Below are positions 48,456 through 59,930 of a stretch of DNA of 64,000 nt, piece by piece; positions within the stretch are counted from its first letter, which is position 1; every line of letters begins with the position of its first letter. The notes under the pieces were generated by a model, which searched no databases, was not told the DNA's origin, and was given only the letters and a program-made list of their open reading frames with translations. Origin of the DNA: Rapana venosa (lineage: Eukaryota > Mollusca > Gastropoda > Neogastropoda > Muricidae); the NCBI GenBank assembly GCA_028751875.1, contig CM054141.1, forward strand, positions 49,346,516 through 49,410,515, read 5' to 3'. Position numbers and translations under genes: made by a program.

Positions 48456-48987
48456 TTTCTTTTACAAAATCAAAAGATAAATCGGGAGCAAAAAACACAA
48501 TCTACTTTCGCTATCACATTAGCATCGTATGAGTCTATATGACTGATGTCGTGAGAAATCAAAATGAAATACAACTGTCTGCTTCATAAATGCTGAAAAC
48601 AGAATTACTAGCATCCATATGACAACACAAAATGTTTCAACATCTGGATAAATTACTTCTTGGGTTTTTCAAAATGACTTAATCACGCCACATTCGATAA
48701 CCTTGTAGTTCGATACACGCCGAGAAAGGCAGAGCTCGCCATGCATGATACAAGGGAGATCACTTCAGAAGATTTATTTTGTTTTGTTTTTGGTTGTTTC
48801 GTCTTTTTGCCTCAAATCTGAAAAATATTACATCAAGTGCACAACACAACACTACACTACACCAGCCCTGTTACTAAAGGATAGAACTCTCTCCATCTTT
48901 TTGCGCAGCCGTATGCCAATGTCTGGGTCTCGAATGCATCCACGCACACGAAGAACGTACGAACACACACACACTGCTCTGCTCTTA

Positions 48988-49135
48988 CGGCGATGCTCTC
49001 TTCCCACGGAATGCAGCCAAATTCCAGGTAGAAATGTGCCGTGACTGAAAGGAGTATATAATACAATACGATATAATATAATATAATATAATATAATATA
49101 ATATAATATAATATAATATAATACAATTATATATA
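48988..49135 (+). mobile_element. SINE 3' end with conserved core and (ATAAT)n tail
   Basis: The core words GTGCCGTGACTGAAAG match the 6040-6440 element, followed by an (AATAT)n run to 49135. It lies upstream of the GTPBP8 start. Confidence 0.6.
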
Positions 49136-49759
49136 ATATACTATAGGCCTAACAATTATAATACAACGCATTGCAATGCAATACAATTCAATACCGTACA
49201 ATCAGCCCAAAAGTTTATCCATAAATTACATGTGCAGATAATGCGCATAAATATAGCCAGCGTAAGTACTTAAATGACAGTGTTAGTCTTCAGCTATTGC
49301 GAGGACTTTAGGTGTCGCTTATGGCTTTCATAAAGATTATAATAGACCTACATTACACCATTTTTTAACACACACAAAACAAGAAAACGAAGCTAAACAA
49401 TGCTTAAGAGTAAACATGTTCGTAAGAGCAGATGGAGCATTGCCGTACAGTGTCTTATGCAGAAAAATCCATTAATTTTGTTGTATAACAGTTTTGCTTC
49501 GAGAGAAAGGATATTTCCTTCTTTGTATGCAAATACTGTTAATGAGGATGATTTGTTAATAGTGATTTAAATGGCTAAAAAAAAATTAAAACCAACTAAT
49601 GGTTTAAGCACATATTTGCCCACCAGATTCCATAAGCCTCATGTAGAGTAATAATGTATATTAAACTGAATAATTATATGCATAATAGAATAATTTCCTA
49701 GTCTGTAGATCTAAAGGTTTGTTGTGGGTTGTTTTTTTTTCTAAATGGATACAATTACA

Positions 49760-50335
49760 ATTTTGATGCATTATTTGCAGTAAGTCTTTCCAAATGCTTT
49801 GACTAGGACATATTATTATCTATTGTTATGCCTAAAACTTTGTAATTGACCATTTCCTCAACTTCTACATTAGAAATATAAAGAGCATGTAATGTCTGAG
49901 TAAGATTCTGACGCTTTTGTCTATTTGTGACCAACATAAATTTAGTCTTATGGGGTGAATAGCAATGTGGTTCAAGTGTGTCTATCGAATAAGGTAGTTT
50001 ATACTTTTACCATGGTATTATAAAGTTCATGAGCATTAGAGTTAGCTATTTCTAAGATGGTGCCATCAGCAAACATTTTACACAGAGCTCCTATGAATTT
50101 AGAAAGATCATTGATATACAATAAGAACAGCAAAGGACCTTAAACAGAACCTTGAGGAACATCATAAACATTCGGAAAAAATCGAGAAAGATGCGTTTTA
50201 AGATACTTTCTGCTATCAGAAAGAAATAATGATAGTAATTTGCGAGTAATGAGCGATAGTTTGTAAGCTGTTAGCCTTTTTAAAGAAGTTTATTACTTAT
50301 AACATTAAATGCTTTAGCAAAATCGAACGAGAGAG
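49760..50335 (-). mobile_element. Decayed antisense LINE reverse transcriptase
   Basis: Read on the minus strand it gives FDFAKAFNVI, VPQGSV, stop, GPLLFLLYINDLSKF and MFADGTILE. Relative to intact copies, the Leu of GSVLGP has become a stop and FADD has become FADG, so the copy cannot be active. Its motifs differ from those of the 12415 element, so it is a second LINE lineage. Confidence 0.75.
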
Positions 50336-50344
50336 ATATCTTTT

Positions 50345-50800
<456 letters not shown>

Positions 50801-51112
50801 TATTGAAGGGGGAAAAGTACACATCATGGCTTTATTTTGACATCCAGCCCTCAGTCAAGGAAACTTAATAATAAAAAGTCAAAGAAAGAAATAAATGCAG
50901 ATGTGTAAAAGAATCAACGTTGCAGTAATATCCATAAAAGTTCGGGATGGGGTGGGAAAGCCCCGGGGGCACCAAACTGAACCAAAACAACATTCCACTT
51001 GAATAGAGTAATCTTTTTTTTTAAGTATAATAAAAGCAAATGATAACGACGATGATAATAGTAATAATAGTAGTAATGACAATATTAATAATCGGAAGAA
51101 GAAGAAAAAGAA

Positions 51113-51168
<56 letters not shown>

Positions 51169-51194
51169 AAAAGGAAGGCAAGAAACAATAATAA

Positions 51195-51243
<49 letters not shown>

Positions 51244-51344
51244 AGAGAGAGAGAAGCAGACAGACAGACAGAACAGACAGACAGACAGACAGACAGACAG
51301 AGACAGAGAGAGAGAGGAGCTACAAGTAAACATGCAGCACCTCA

Positions 51345-52490
51345 TGCATGTAGTGTTACTCCTGAAAATCTGCCTTCTCTCCTGACAAATATGGCCCACT
51401 GCTTTGAAGATATTAAAAACTGGATGACACAGAACAAATTACAGCTAAATGCAGATAAAACCGTAGCCATGCTTGTAGGGACCAAACACAAACTCCCTTC
51501 CATTACAACAGCTTCAATAGAACTCTGCAATACATCAGTCCTTCTATCCACTGCTGTGAAGTATCTAGGTGTCATTATCCACAACACACTCTCTATGAAC
51601 AAATTCATCACCCAGACCTGTCAATCGTGCTACTATCAATTACGGCGTATTAGTGCTATTCGAAAGTACCTGTCCACCGATGCAACAGCCCAAACTTGTC
51701 ACTTCTCTCATTCTTTCACGTCTGGACTATTGCAATTCTCTTTTGTCTGGTCTTCCAGCATCACCTATCCACTCCCTTCAACGTATACAAAACTCCGCAG
51801 CTCGACTAGTTCTCAGAAAGAAAAAATCTGAGCACATTACCCCTCTTTTGTAATCTCTCCACTGGCTGCCTGTGCCACAGCGAGTAAATTATAAGATCAG
51901 TACCCTCTGTTACAAATGTCTCCACAAAACTGCACCCTCCTACCTCTGTGAATGTCTTAACCTGTACACTCCTTCACGTTCCCTCCGCTCTACTGCAGAT
52001 ACCTAGTGCCTAGGAATACCTAGATTCAACCAATCCACTGTTGGCCACCCCTCTTTCTCTATTTCGGGTTCATCTACCTGGAATGAGCTCCCTCTCTCTC
52101 TCTTCCCAGAAACCTAGCTATGACACTTTTAAATCCAGCCTCAAGACATATCTATTTCAAACCTAAGATCCTCCCCCCCCTCCCCCATCTGTTTCATATC
52201 AGAGCTATCCCATGTTCACTAACCCATGCCCTATCACCCTGCTAAAGTATACGACCTGTGTGAGTGTGTGTGTGCTTTTGAAAAACATTTGACTATTTAC
52301 ATTTTATTTCATAGATTTTGTCTGCAGCCCACCATGTTTGTAAATATCTGTTTGTTTAAACTATTGATTATTTATCATTGATTGCATGACTGTGTAAGAT
52401 TAGGTTGAATGCATACGCATGCGCTTTGATTTGTCTTTGCAAGATATAGCCCTATATGAGTTCCATTTATTATTATTATTATTATTTATG
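51345..52490 (+). mobile_element. 5'-truncated second copy of the intron-1 LINE
   Basis: Starts at the codons for ENLPSLL, just after YADD, and runs to the (TTA)n end. Aligns throughout with 13380-14425 at high identity. A frame break near 51690 and a stop near 51850 destroy the ORF. 5' truncation is usual for LINE insertions. It abuts a GACA/GA microsatellite at its 5' end. Confidence 0.85.
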
Positions 52491-52502
52491 ACGACCAGAT
52501 CA

Positions 52503-52508
52503 GAGAGA

Positions 52509-52555
<47 letters not shown>
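52503..52555 (+). repeat. (GA)n microsatellite
   Basis: Follows the LINE copy directly. Confidence 0.95.
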
Positions 52556-52557
<2 letters not shown>

Positions 52558-52637
52558 TGAACTCTTTGTCAATAACTCATCGTCTTGTTAGTGTAGCACG
52601 TGGAGAAGTGACCACTTTGCTCAGGGAGGGTGGCTAC

Positions 52638-52760
52638 ATGTTGGCAAGCCTTCCCGCTGTTTTCATTCGACGCCTGATGGTAGCCGAGACAAGTCGTGTG
52701 TGTGACAACTGGGCGAATTTTGCCCTGTCGCCGCCCGGTCATTTCAACTACAGAAGACAG
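52638..52760 (+). CDS. Possible orphan first exon, function unknown
   Basis: 41 codons from Met 52638 to a strong donor (ACAG|GTAACT), in a CpG-rich patch between repeats. Encodes a short hydrophobic and basic start (MLASLPAVFIRRLMVAETSR) and a Trp/Asn segment (CDNWANFALSPPGHFNYRRQ). The open frame extends upstream to about 52590. I find no convincing partner exon downstream, so it may be the first exon of a gene beyond the window or a false call. Confidence 0.3.
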
Positions 52761-52904
52761 GTAACTATGTTTGTTCTGTCAATGTTACCCGTGATTGTTC
52801 CTACATGGTTAAACAAAACGTATTGTAACGCAGGAAGATAGGTAAAATATTTGTTGCATTCTAACATCTTGAAAGAGGTGAAGTTGAACTGAATACCACA
52901 TCAG

Positions 52905-52995
52905 TCACGGCAGATTTCTCTGCACAAAATTCGGACTGATCCTTCCAGGGAGAGCGCCTCGCCACAAGAGCAACGCCGCCCATAATTATATTTTT
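52905..52995 (-). mobile_element. SINE core, reverse copy
   Basis: Plus-strand words GTCACGGCAGATTTCTCTGC and GAGAGCGCCTCGCCAC are the reverse of the 80-nt core; see also 56855-56940. Confidence 0.65.
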
Positions 52996-53394
52996 CTCGT
53001 TCGCAAGCATTTGTTTCCCCTTTGGATCGCTGTCTCACCTTAAGGGAAGAGTTCCATATGTCCCCCCCTCTTGTGACTTGACATCTCCCTTAACTGTTTG
53101 GGGAGTCCTCAAGCACTGGACTGAAGTTTTCAGGTAGTGTGCCCTTGTGAGTTGAGCCTGGCAGAGCTCCACTCTCTTCAGGTTGTAGGATGTAAGCTCG
53201 GTATGTTCGTTATCTCACTCCATCTGCCATGAATAGCCTGGACACCCCGCACTTCTACTGAAGATGGATTTTTTTTTAAAGTGTGCCATAACTGTCATGT
53301 ACACCATGCCAGGGAATCTGACACTGGACCTCGGGTTTTGGCGTCATGTGAAGACATTGTTGGGGAATGAAGATGAAACTAGGCATCTAAGGAT

Positions 53395-53480
53395 GGGACG
53401 CTATAGCCGAGTGGTTAAAACCGTTTGACTTCGATCACATGTGTCCGTGAAGTCGTAGGTTCGAATCTCGGTGGCTTCGT
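53395..53480 (+). mobile_element. tRNA-like SINE head
   Basis: A box TAGCCGAGTGG and B box GGTTCGAATCT are spaced as in a class II tRNA (Ser/Leu type). Acceptor and T-arm pairing is poor and there is no clear anticodon stem, so it is a tRNA-derived SINE head, not a tRNA gene. Confidence 0.6.
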
Positions 53481-53608
53481 CAACCGCTCAGACAGTAACG
53501 ACTGTGTCAAAAAAGCGAAAATGCATTGCGCTGCTGTTAAATGCTCAAGTCCGGCCCAATGCATCTGACTTCAGCGTGGCAGAGAATGGTTCTCTTTTAA
53601 GTCTTTCT

Positions 53609-53651
<43 letters not shown>
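53609..53651 (+). repeat. 43-G homopolymer
   Basis: An uninterrupted G run. The Gly-repeat ORF over it is an artefact. Confidence 0.95.
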
Positions 53652-53652
<1 letters not shown>

Positions 53653-53834
53653 GGAGGTTAGAGTGGACCAAGAAGGCAGAAAATAGAAGGTGGCAGAGAA
53701 AAAGAACAAGGCAGAAGCAAAGAGGGATAGAAAAGAGGCGATTCCTAGCACTAAACTTCCAGCAGGTGGAGATGCTATTTATACCGATAGCCCCCCCCCC
53801 TTTCGCCTGCCCATGGGGGAGTCTGATAAATTAA

Positions 53835-54095
53835 TGGTGGATAGTTTTACCATCTCCCAGGTCTGCCAGTGGCTTAAATTCCTTCATGTATATACACATA
53901 CAGAAATCATTTATGCACATTTAAGATCCCGTATTCAAGTCAGTGTTTGATGGTTTAGGGAAACCCAAAATAACCAGCACACATCCCCGAAGTCGGAATA
54001 GGGCTACCTTAATGGTGGGCAAGAAAATAATGGTCGCATTAATATGCAGAATCTTACCATTGGTGAACCTGGGAGCTCTAGCCCAGGAACAAAAA
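53835..54095 (+). mobile_element. 200-bp repeat family, fullest plus copy
   Basis: Words TCCCAGGTCTGCCAGTGGC, ATTTAAGATCCCGTATTC, CATCCCCGAAGTCGG, CTACCTTAATGGTGGGC, CTTACCATTGGTGAACC and GGGAGCTCTAGCCCAGG. The minus-strand copy at 63665-63870 matches most of these in reverse. Confidence 0.7.
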
Positions 54096-54233
54096 CAACA
54101 AAAACCCATAAGATTAATTGAAGGTGAGGGAGGGGTGGGGTGGGGGTGTGCTCACACTCTTGAGCAGAAATAAGAAGTGGTTCATTTTGCTGCTTTCACA
54201 TGACAAGTTGATGTTCTTAGCACTAGGTTAGTT

Positions 54234-54234
<1 letters not shown>

Positions 54235-54284
<50 letters not shown>
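54235..54284 (+). repeat. 50-C homopolymer
   Basis: An uninterrupted C run, 584 bases after the G run. Confidence 0.95.
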
Positions 54285-55460
54285 TTTCTGTGGACTTGAT
54301 TTGTTTCAAAAGAAGCATTGTTTACTGAAGCTAGGATACTTTTTTGCACCCATCGGCCACTTTTAAGCCAGAGAGAAAGGGATAAGAATTCAGCTGGGTG
54401 AAGAACAAAAAAGTGTCAACGGACGTGTTTGCCATAAATTTGTACACATTGAAAGGCTCAAATGTACAACTGTAGGAGATGAAAACCAGCATGTCCAGTA
54501 TTGCTCGTCACTGATTGGTCAAAAATGGGCCTACCTTGAATTGAGCAGAGGTAGCCTAGGCCTAATGAGAGTTACCGTTCCTTCACACGTGACATCTAGG
54601 GGGACCATTGCAGTGATAATCGCGGTGAGTGCAAATGCAGACATTTCCAAGTAATTTCATTTGGAAGAATGGTAGACTTGGCGGCCTTCCATATGGAAAC
54701 CGGAGCATGCGGTCTTATACTCGGGCGGTTTTATGGCGTGTAAGCTTGGTTTCCTGTTGGCATTTAGCTGTTTTTCAAAGTCCTAAGCGTAAAAGTCGAT
54801 GTATGGTCTGCACCGGCTGCACCCCTGATTAGGCTAACAAGCTGAAGGAAGCATTTGACACAAAATTTAGGCCGGCCCTTTTGATGTAACATTCGTTATC
54901 TTTAATCAGCATAAATCTCCATGCCTTCTCAGATCAAGTTGTGAGAAACCGTGGACCAAACTGTCAGGTACCCTGTACACCTTGTACAGTTATAAAGTGA
55001 TGCAAATAATGGTTCAAAAAGTCTGCTAGTGTTCATGAGCAGGGGTGAGGCTGGTGCAAGAAAAGAATGCTTCTGGCGTTTTTTTCTGCAGAAATAACCC
55101 AGGTGCATGTCAAAAAAACCCCAAAACCCCTGAAAAAATGACTGGAAATGTCAAGTGGGAGCCATACCAATACAATAACCAAAGCTCGCCCACTCTTGTG
55201 TGGGCAAAATGTTTGTGTATACAAGTTTACAAGGGCCTTAAATGTAGCACCTCACTAGATTGTGGAAATTCTCATCACAGCGGAGGCTTGTAAGTTGTAG
55301 CTACCCTCATGCTGGTTCAGTAATTGTTGCAGTATGTTGGGTGTTATGCTACTTTACATATATTATGATTGAATTGGTTGTTGCAACATAGGCCTATATT
55401 TATATAATAGTAATAAAGTAATATAGCATGCTGAAAGTTGCAATAGGGTAGATGGGTGGC
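54285..55460. other. Unassigned sequence
   Basis: Several short ORFs (for example 54629-54832) without recognisable domains. No strong splice-phase chain links them. Nothing supportable. Confidence 0.4.
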
Positions 55461-55630
55461 TTTGAAACTTGAAAATACAGTTAGCCGGGTCCCATATATA
55501 TTATATGCCAGGCTAACAGGTAACAGAGCTAGATGCTCGTTTTCGCATTCAAGAAAAAAAAAATCTTTTTTTTTTTAGCCTAGCATATAATATATATGGG
55601 ACCCGGCTAACTGTATTTTCAAGTTTCAAA
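55461..55630. repeat. 55-bp inverted repeat (hairpin)
   Basis: Left arm 55461-55515 and right arm 55576-55630 are reverse complements with one mismatch. The 60-base loop itself holds poly-A then poly-T, giving an inner hairpin. Arms contain TTAGCCGGGTCCCATATATA. Confidence 0.95.
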
Positions 55631-55639
55631 ACTAGTTTT

Positions 55640-56850
55640 AGATGAACGTCAGTAGGCCTAATACTGTAATAGTAATACAGAAAAATGGGCAAAGCATCAC
55701 TAAAGATTCACATTGTTCAAAATGGCTACCACCAACCATGAACAGCTCATGCTAACACTTTTTTGTGTGGGTATGATTTCTTTGCTGATGCAAACGTAGA
55801 AGAGTTGGAGGTAAACATATATACTTAGCTTGAAAAACTGAAGCTTATTGGGGATCTCAAGAGACTTAGTTGAGGACCAAACTGACAGTGACACTTGAAT
55901 TTGAAAAATGCTCATTTCAGTTGGAGTAGTGATGGGGGTGAAGGTACTGGATCGGTATCTTTGTGGTGTGTCAAAAGTTCACCGACTTGCGGTGCAGATT
56001 TTGATAACGAATTTTAAGTCATCAGATTTTGGATTTTGGGGGTGTATTTTGTTATGATGACGAAGTGATAATATACTGAGCAAGTAATTAATAAATGTGT
56101 GATGAACAAAGCCTCATTAGCAGTAACCCCCTATTATTTTTTTGTCACTCATTTTGGGGTTGTTTTTTTTGGTCTTTTTTCCCCTTTGGTATTGATCAAG
56201 AATTTTGTGATGGGTAAGCAGTTTTTGTTGGAAGTGTTTAAGCAAAAATGTGTGTGTGTGTGTGTATTTTGAGCCAGTGTTGTGGTTTTTTATGAGTGTG
56301 TTGAGATTGTGTATGCTTTGTTGTGGTCTGTGTATATAATTTAAATTATATAACCCCCCCGAACTGTAATGTCTTATGTAGGAGTAGATTTTTTTTTACC
56401 TGGAAGGCTGGATTAATTGAACTTGTCCACATACCTCATATGTCTGCAGCTTTACTAGTACTTGAGTCTTTGTGATCAGATTCAGAGACACTAGCATCTA
56501 GTAGGGACTGAATAAATATCCATGGTTTTTTTGGTAGAGTATAATAATCTTTACATGCACTGTACCCGAAAAAAACAAAACCCACCAAAAACCCTGCTGT
56601 ACCACATTTCTTCCAGGTGTGTAAGTTACTATTGGATACTGACCCCCTAAAATTGTTCATGTTGCTCTCTGTTCAGTTTTGAACAACCATCATTCAACAT
56701 GTGCTATTCAAATATGCATGCCAAAACAAGTAATATGAAAATTATATGACTGTTTTTGTATGTTAATTCACCAGTGGCAGCATATTGTATAGTAGTAAAG
56801 AATAACACCAGTGTGAGGGTTAACAATTCCTTTTGTATTTTTATACCACT
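55640..56850. other. Unassigned AT-rich sequence
   Basis: No ORF with coding character and no recognised repeat, apart from a short GT tract at 56250-56264. Confidence 0.4.
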
Positions 56851-56854
56851 TTGT

Positions 56855-56940
56855 CATGACAGATTTCTCTGCGTGAAGTTTGGGCCGCTCTCCCTGGGGA
56901 GAGCGCATTGCCACAAGAGCAGCGCCACCCATTGGAATGT
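56855..56940 (-). mobile_element. SINE core, reverse copy
   Basis: Plus-strand words GACAGATTTCTCTGCG, CTCCCTGGGGAGAGCGC and GAGCAGCGCCACCCA are the best-preserved version of the 80-nt core in the window. Confidence 0.7.
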
Positions 56941-57169
56941 TAGCTTACAAAATCAACCAGTAATGTATGTGTGTGTGTGCATGCAAGTGCATGTATAATT
57001 TGGGTATCATTGTATGCATGCACATGCGTTTGACTTTTTTTTAGTGGGAAAAGTTTGATGCAGTATCTGTAGGTTTCATCCTGGTGATATGGCCTTTGTG
57101 GTTGGTAAGGCTATAAACACAAAATGGAAGTGTCACCAAAACTATGAAAAAAGCTACTATAGAGAAAGA

Positions 57170-57709
57170 CTTATTTGAATTTAATGCTGGTGAGTGCATT
57201 TGTCTATTACCTAGGTAGTTTTTGTTCAACCCAACTGAGATCCAATTGTTTTCTTTCAGAATGCATGCCGGTAGCATCTCAAGAAATCTTTTCAAGACAA
57301 AACATGAAAACAGACAACGGTGGACATTGTGAAGAACATAAACAGGTAAGCTGAGTACAGGAACCTGCCAAGATAGTTCTAATGGGATTTAATATCATTA
57401 TGAACGGATAATACAAAAAAACATACTCTATATTTTTCATCCTATGAAAAACCAATTGTACATACATGTATACATTATATTTCCTCAGATGTTCTTGTGA
57501 ATTTTTTTTTCATTTATTACTACTTGACCGTTTTCTATTAAAAGCGCTCAGATATGCTGTGATTATCTATTGACAACTGATGGAAAGACTGAAACCAAAA
57601 CTCATTACCACACTTCATTTAGTTGCTGTGTGTGATTGGATGCCTGCACACATGCACGCATGATGCTTGCATGCACACACACCACAAAAACGCACATGCA
57701 CACACACAC

Positions 57710-57720
<11 letters not shown>
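57170..57720 (+). repeat. Tandem duplication, unit 1
   Basis: Aligns with 58032-58515. Shared blocks: TTTGAATTTAA, GTGAGTG, GTAGTTTTTGTTC, TTCTTTCAG before TGCATGCCGG, AACAGGTAAG, CAACTGATGGAAAGAC, then a CA/CT-rich end. It includes an exon-like segment (57261-57347) bounded by AG and GTAAGC, open in one frame. Confidence 0.65.
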
Positions 57721-57749
<29 letters not shown>

Positions 57750-58031
57750 CCCCAGGCCAAGAGATGTATGTACCAGTTATTTACTGATGGAATTCAAGTG
57801 CCAGGGCTTAGATAAAAAAATGTTCAAAATGTTTTGTTGTCTTCATCCAATGAAAACTTAAGCATAGCGACATGTACTCCCTATTATAGGAGGAAAAACA
57901 ACTTTTCAGTGGGACAGTGGCTGCCTAAGACAGCCCTTGCTGGCCTAATCTCTGAAAGGTGAATGAGTGTCATGATATAGGCATGAGATGGAATGTGAGC
58001 TTGGTATTATTGAAGCTGTGATAGGAAAACT

Positions 58032-58515
58032 ACAGGGTGAATTTGAATTTAAAGTTGGTGAGTGTCTGTTTGTCTGCGATCTTGTAGTTTTTGTTCCGTC
58101 CAGCTAAGACCTGATTGTTTCCTTTCAGCCTGCATGCCGGCATCATGCCAGTGGTGTGTTCAGCTGACAGCAAAACGGGGAAGTCGAGGAAGGTGGACAC
58201 GGGCAAGGGGCCTACAAACAGGTAAGTTTGATTCATTCAAAAACCTGTAGTGTAATAATTCATCAGTTGATATGGTTTATTGTTAATAATAAAAGGTAAA
58301 GAAAACTCAATCCAACACATTTTTCATATGATTGGAAACCACTTTTTATGCATTTGACTGTGTAGTGGTCTCAGTCAACTGATGGGAAGACGGAACTAAG
58401 TCATGTACCTTTTTGATTTAGTGTGTTCAGTTGTATACCTGCACATGCAAGCATACATGTACACGTGCACACAAATGCACATGCATACACACACACGCAC
58501 ACACTCTCTTCGCAC
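58032..58515 (+). repeat. Tandem duplication, unit 2
   Basis: Second copy about 0.8-0.86 kb downstream. Its exon-like segment (58130-58222) is open in two frames and ends in GTAAGT. One frame reads MPVVCSADSKTGKSRKVDTG. Confidence 0.65.
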
Positions 58516-58619
58516 ATGCTCTGTTGCGCTTGTCTGCACCTTGTCAACACGAATACACTCGCACACCACACACATGAAACGCAAACATACATTCAGACAC
58601 AAACCCACACACACACGCA

Positions 58620-58757
58620 CTCTCTCTCTCTCTTTTCTCCCTCTCTGTCAACATGAATGCACTCAGACACACACCACACACAAAACACATACATACAGAC
58701 ACAAACTACACACACACACTCCTCTCTCACTCTCTCTCTTTCTCCGTCTTTCTCTCA

Positions 58758-58794
<37 letters not shown>

Positions 58795-58850
58795 TCTCTC
58801 TCTCTCGCATGCACACATGCACACACACAGATATTCTCACACAACAAATG
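58620..58850 (+). repeat. CT/CA-rich tract
   Basis: Alternating (CT)n and (CA)n runs; the Ser/Leu and His/Thr ORFs here are artefacts. Confidence 0.9.
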
Positions 58851-58904
58851 CTTTTAAATGAGACAAATGTCATGGTATTTTACCCATTATGTTTGTCTGT
58901 GTTA

Positions 58905-59930
58905 TCAGATCTATACTTCAACTGGGGGCATCTACTCGCATTCAGTGCAGCATCCCTGTGTTGAACCCAAAGACTGGAAAATTGCTCTGAGGAAAAGCCC
59001 CACACCCTTGAACCCCTTCCTCTCACTACCCAAGACTTCTCTTCCCATGTGTAGACTGAGTGCTTTGCTGAGGATGCAGTACAAAGTGGAGGGGCAGGAA
59101 TCTACAACCAGTGCCTTGAAGGCAGAGAAGATCAGCCGCACGACTAGGCTCTGCTTGAAGAAACACAAAGCCAAGACAGAAGCCATGAAAACTGCAGCAG
59201 CCCACACCATGGTCGGCCTGTGTGCTCCCCACAGAGTTGTCATCTTAACCAACGCCCATCTTGCAGGCCTTACAGTCCAACAGAAATACTGGCCTGAATT
59301 CGTTATTCATCCCCGCCTCCCTCTGCATGAGTCGCACAGTAGTCCTGCAGTGGATCCCCTCTCATTGTAACATGCTGGCTAATGAGACTGCAGACTTCTT
59401 GGCAAAGGAACAAGACACCAAGTGCAAGTGACTAGATCCATCAGCTATTCTGAAGCCAATACCATCAAGACCAAGCAGCAAAGCAAGTGGATGCAGCATT
59501 ATCTACACAAGTTGGACCCTATTACCTGCTGACACCAAGGGAACAGGCCTGTATCTGGCTTACGACATGTTACAACCACTTAAGTTTCAATGTGTACAAG
59601 AAATTGTATAGAACATACAAGAGCAGTGCCCTTGCAAGACTGTCAGCCAGACCACAGAATACATATTGCAGCCCTACACACTACATGAAGCACTTCTAAG
59701 CAGAATCTGTCCCAACCCTATCCAAGTAGCTGAGAAGCTCTGTGATCACTTGAGGACCAGCAATGTACTACTGCCTTCATTTCAGAGACTAAGCTGCCCA
59801 TCTGAGGAATGCAAACATTATTTCCTATCGATCAAGGACCTTCTGACCAAACACCACGCTGACAGTGCTGCAAGTATGATGCATCAGGACTGGTTTTTGC
59901 CATTGTTGGGCCCCTGTGAGTAAAGGCTAG
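58905..59930 (+). mobile_element. Decayed LINE with RNase H remnant
   Basis: Recoverable pieces: RVVILTNAH, then VVLQWIPSHC and NETADFLAKEQDT (RNase H, about 59338-59430), then REQACIWLTTCYNHLS, YKKLYRTYKSSALARLS and LPSFQRLSCPSEECKH, the C-terminal part of the ORF. Frameshifts separate them. RNase H places it in the I/Jockey-type group, not the CR1/L2-like group of the intron-1 LINE. Confidence 0.7.

Noticed and set aside
49065..49135. Origin-like AT-rich element
   Set aside because: A simple (ATAAT)n run at a SINE tail; nothing else supports an origin.
53397..53485. tRNA-Ser/Leu gene
   Set aside because: A and B boxes are present, but acceptor and T-arm pairing is poor and the surroundings are SINE-like.
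53471..53751. ORFs with Gly or Pro runs
   Set aside because: They come from the 43-G homopolymer and have no coding support on either side.
58858..59370. 170-codon ORF as a host gene
   Set aside because: It covers pieces of the RNase H LINE in a wrong frame; adjacent frames give the RNase H motif.
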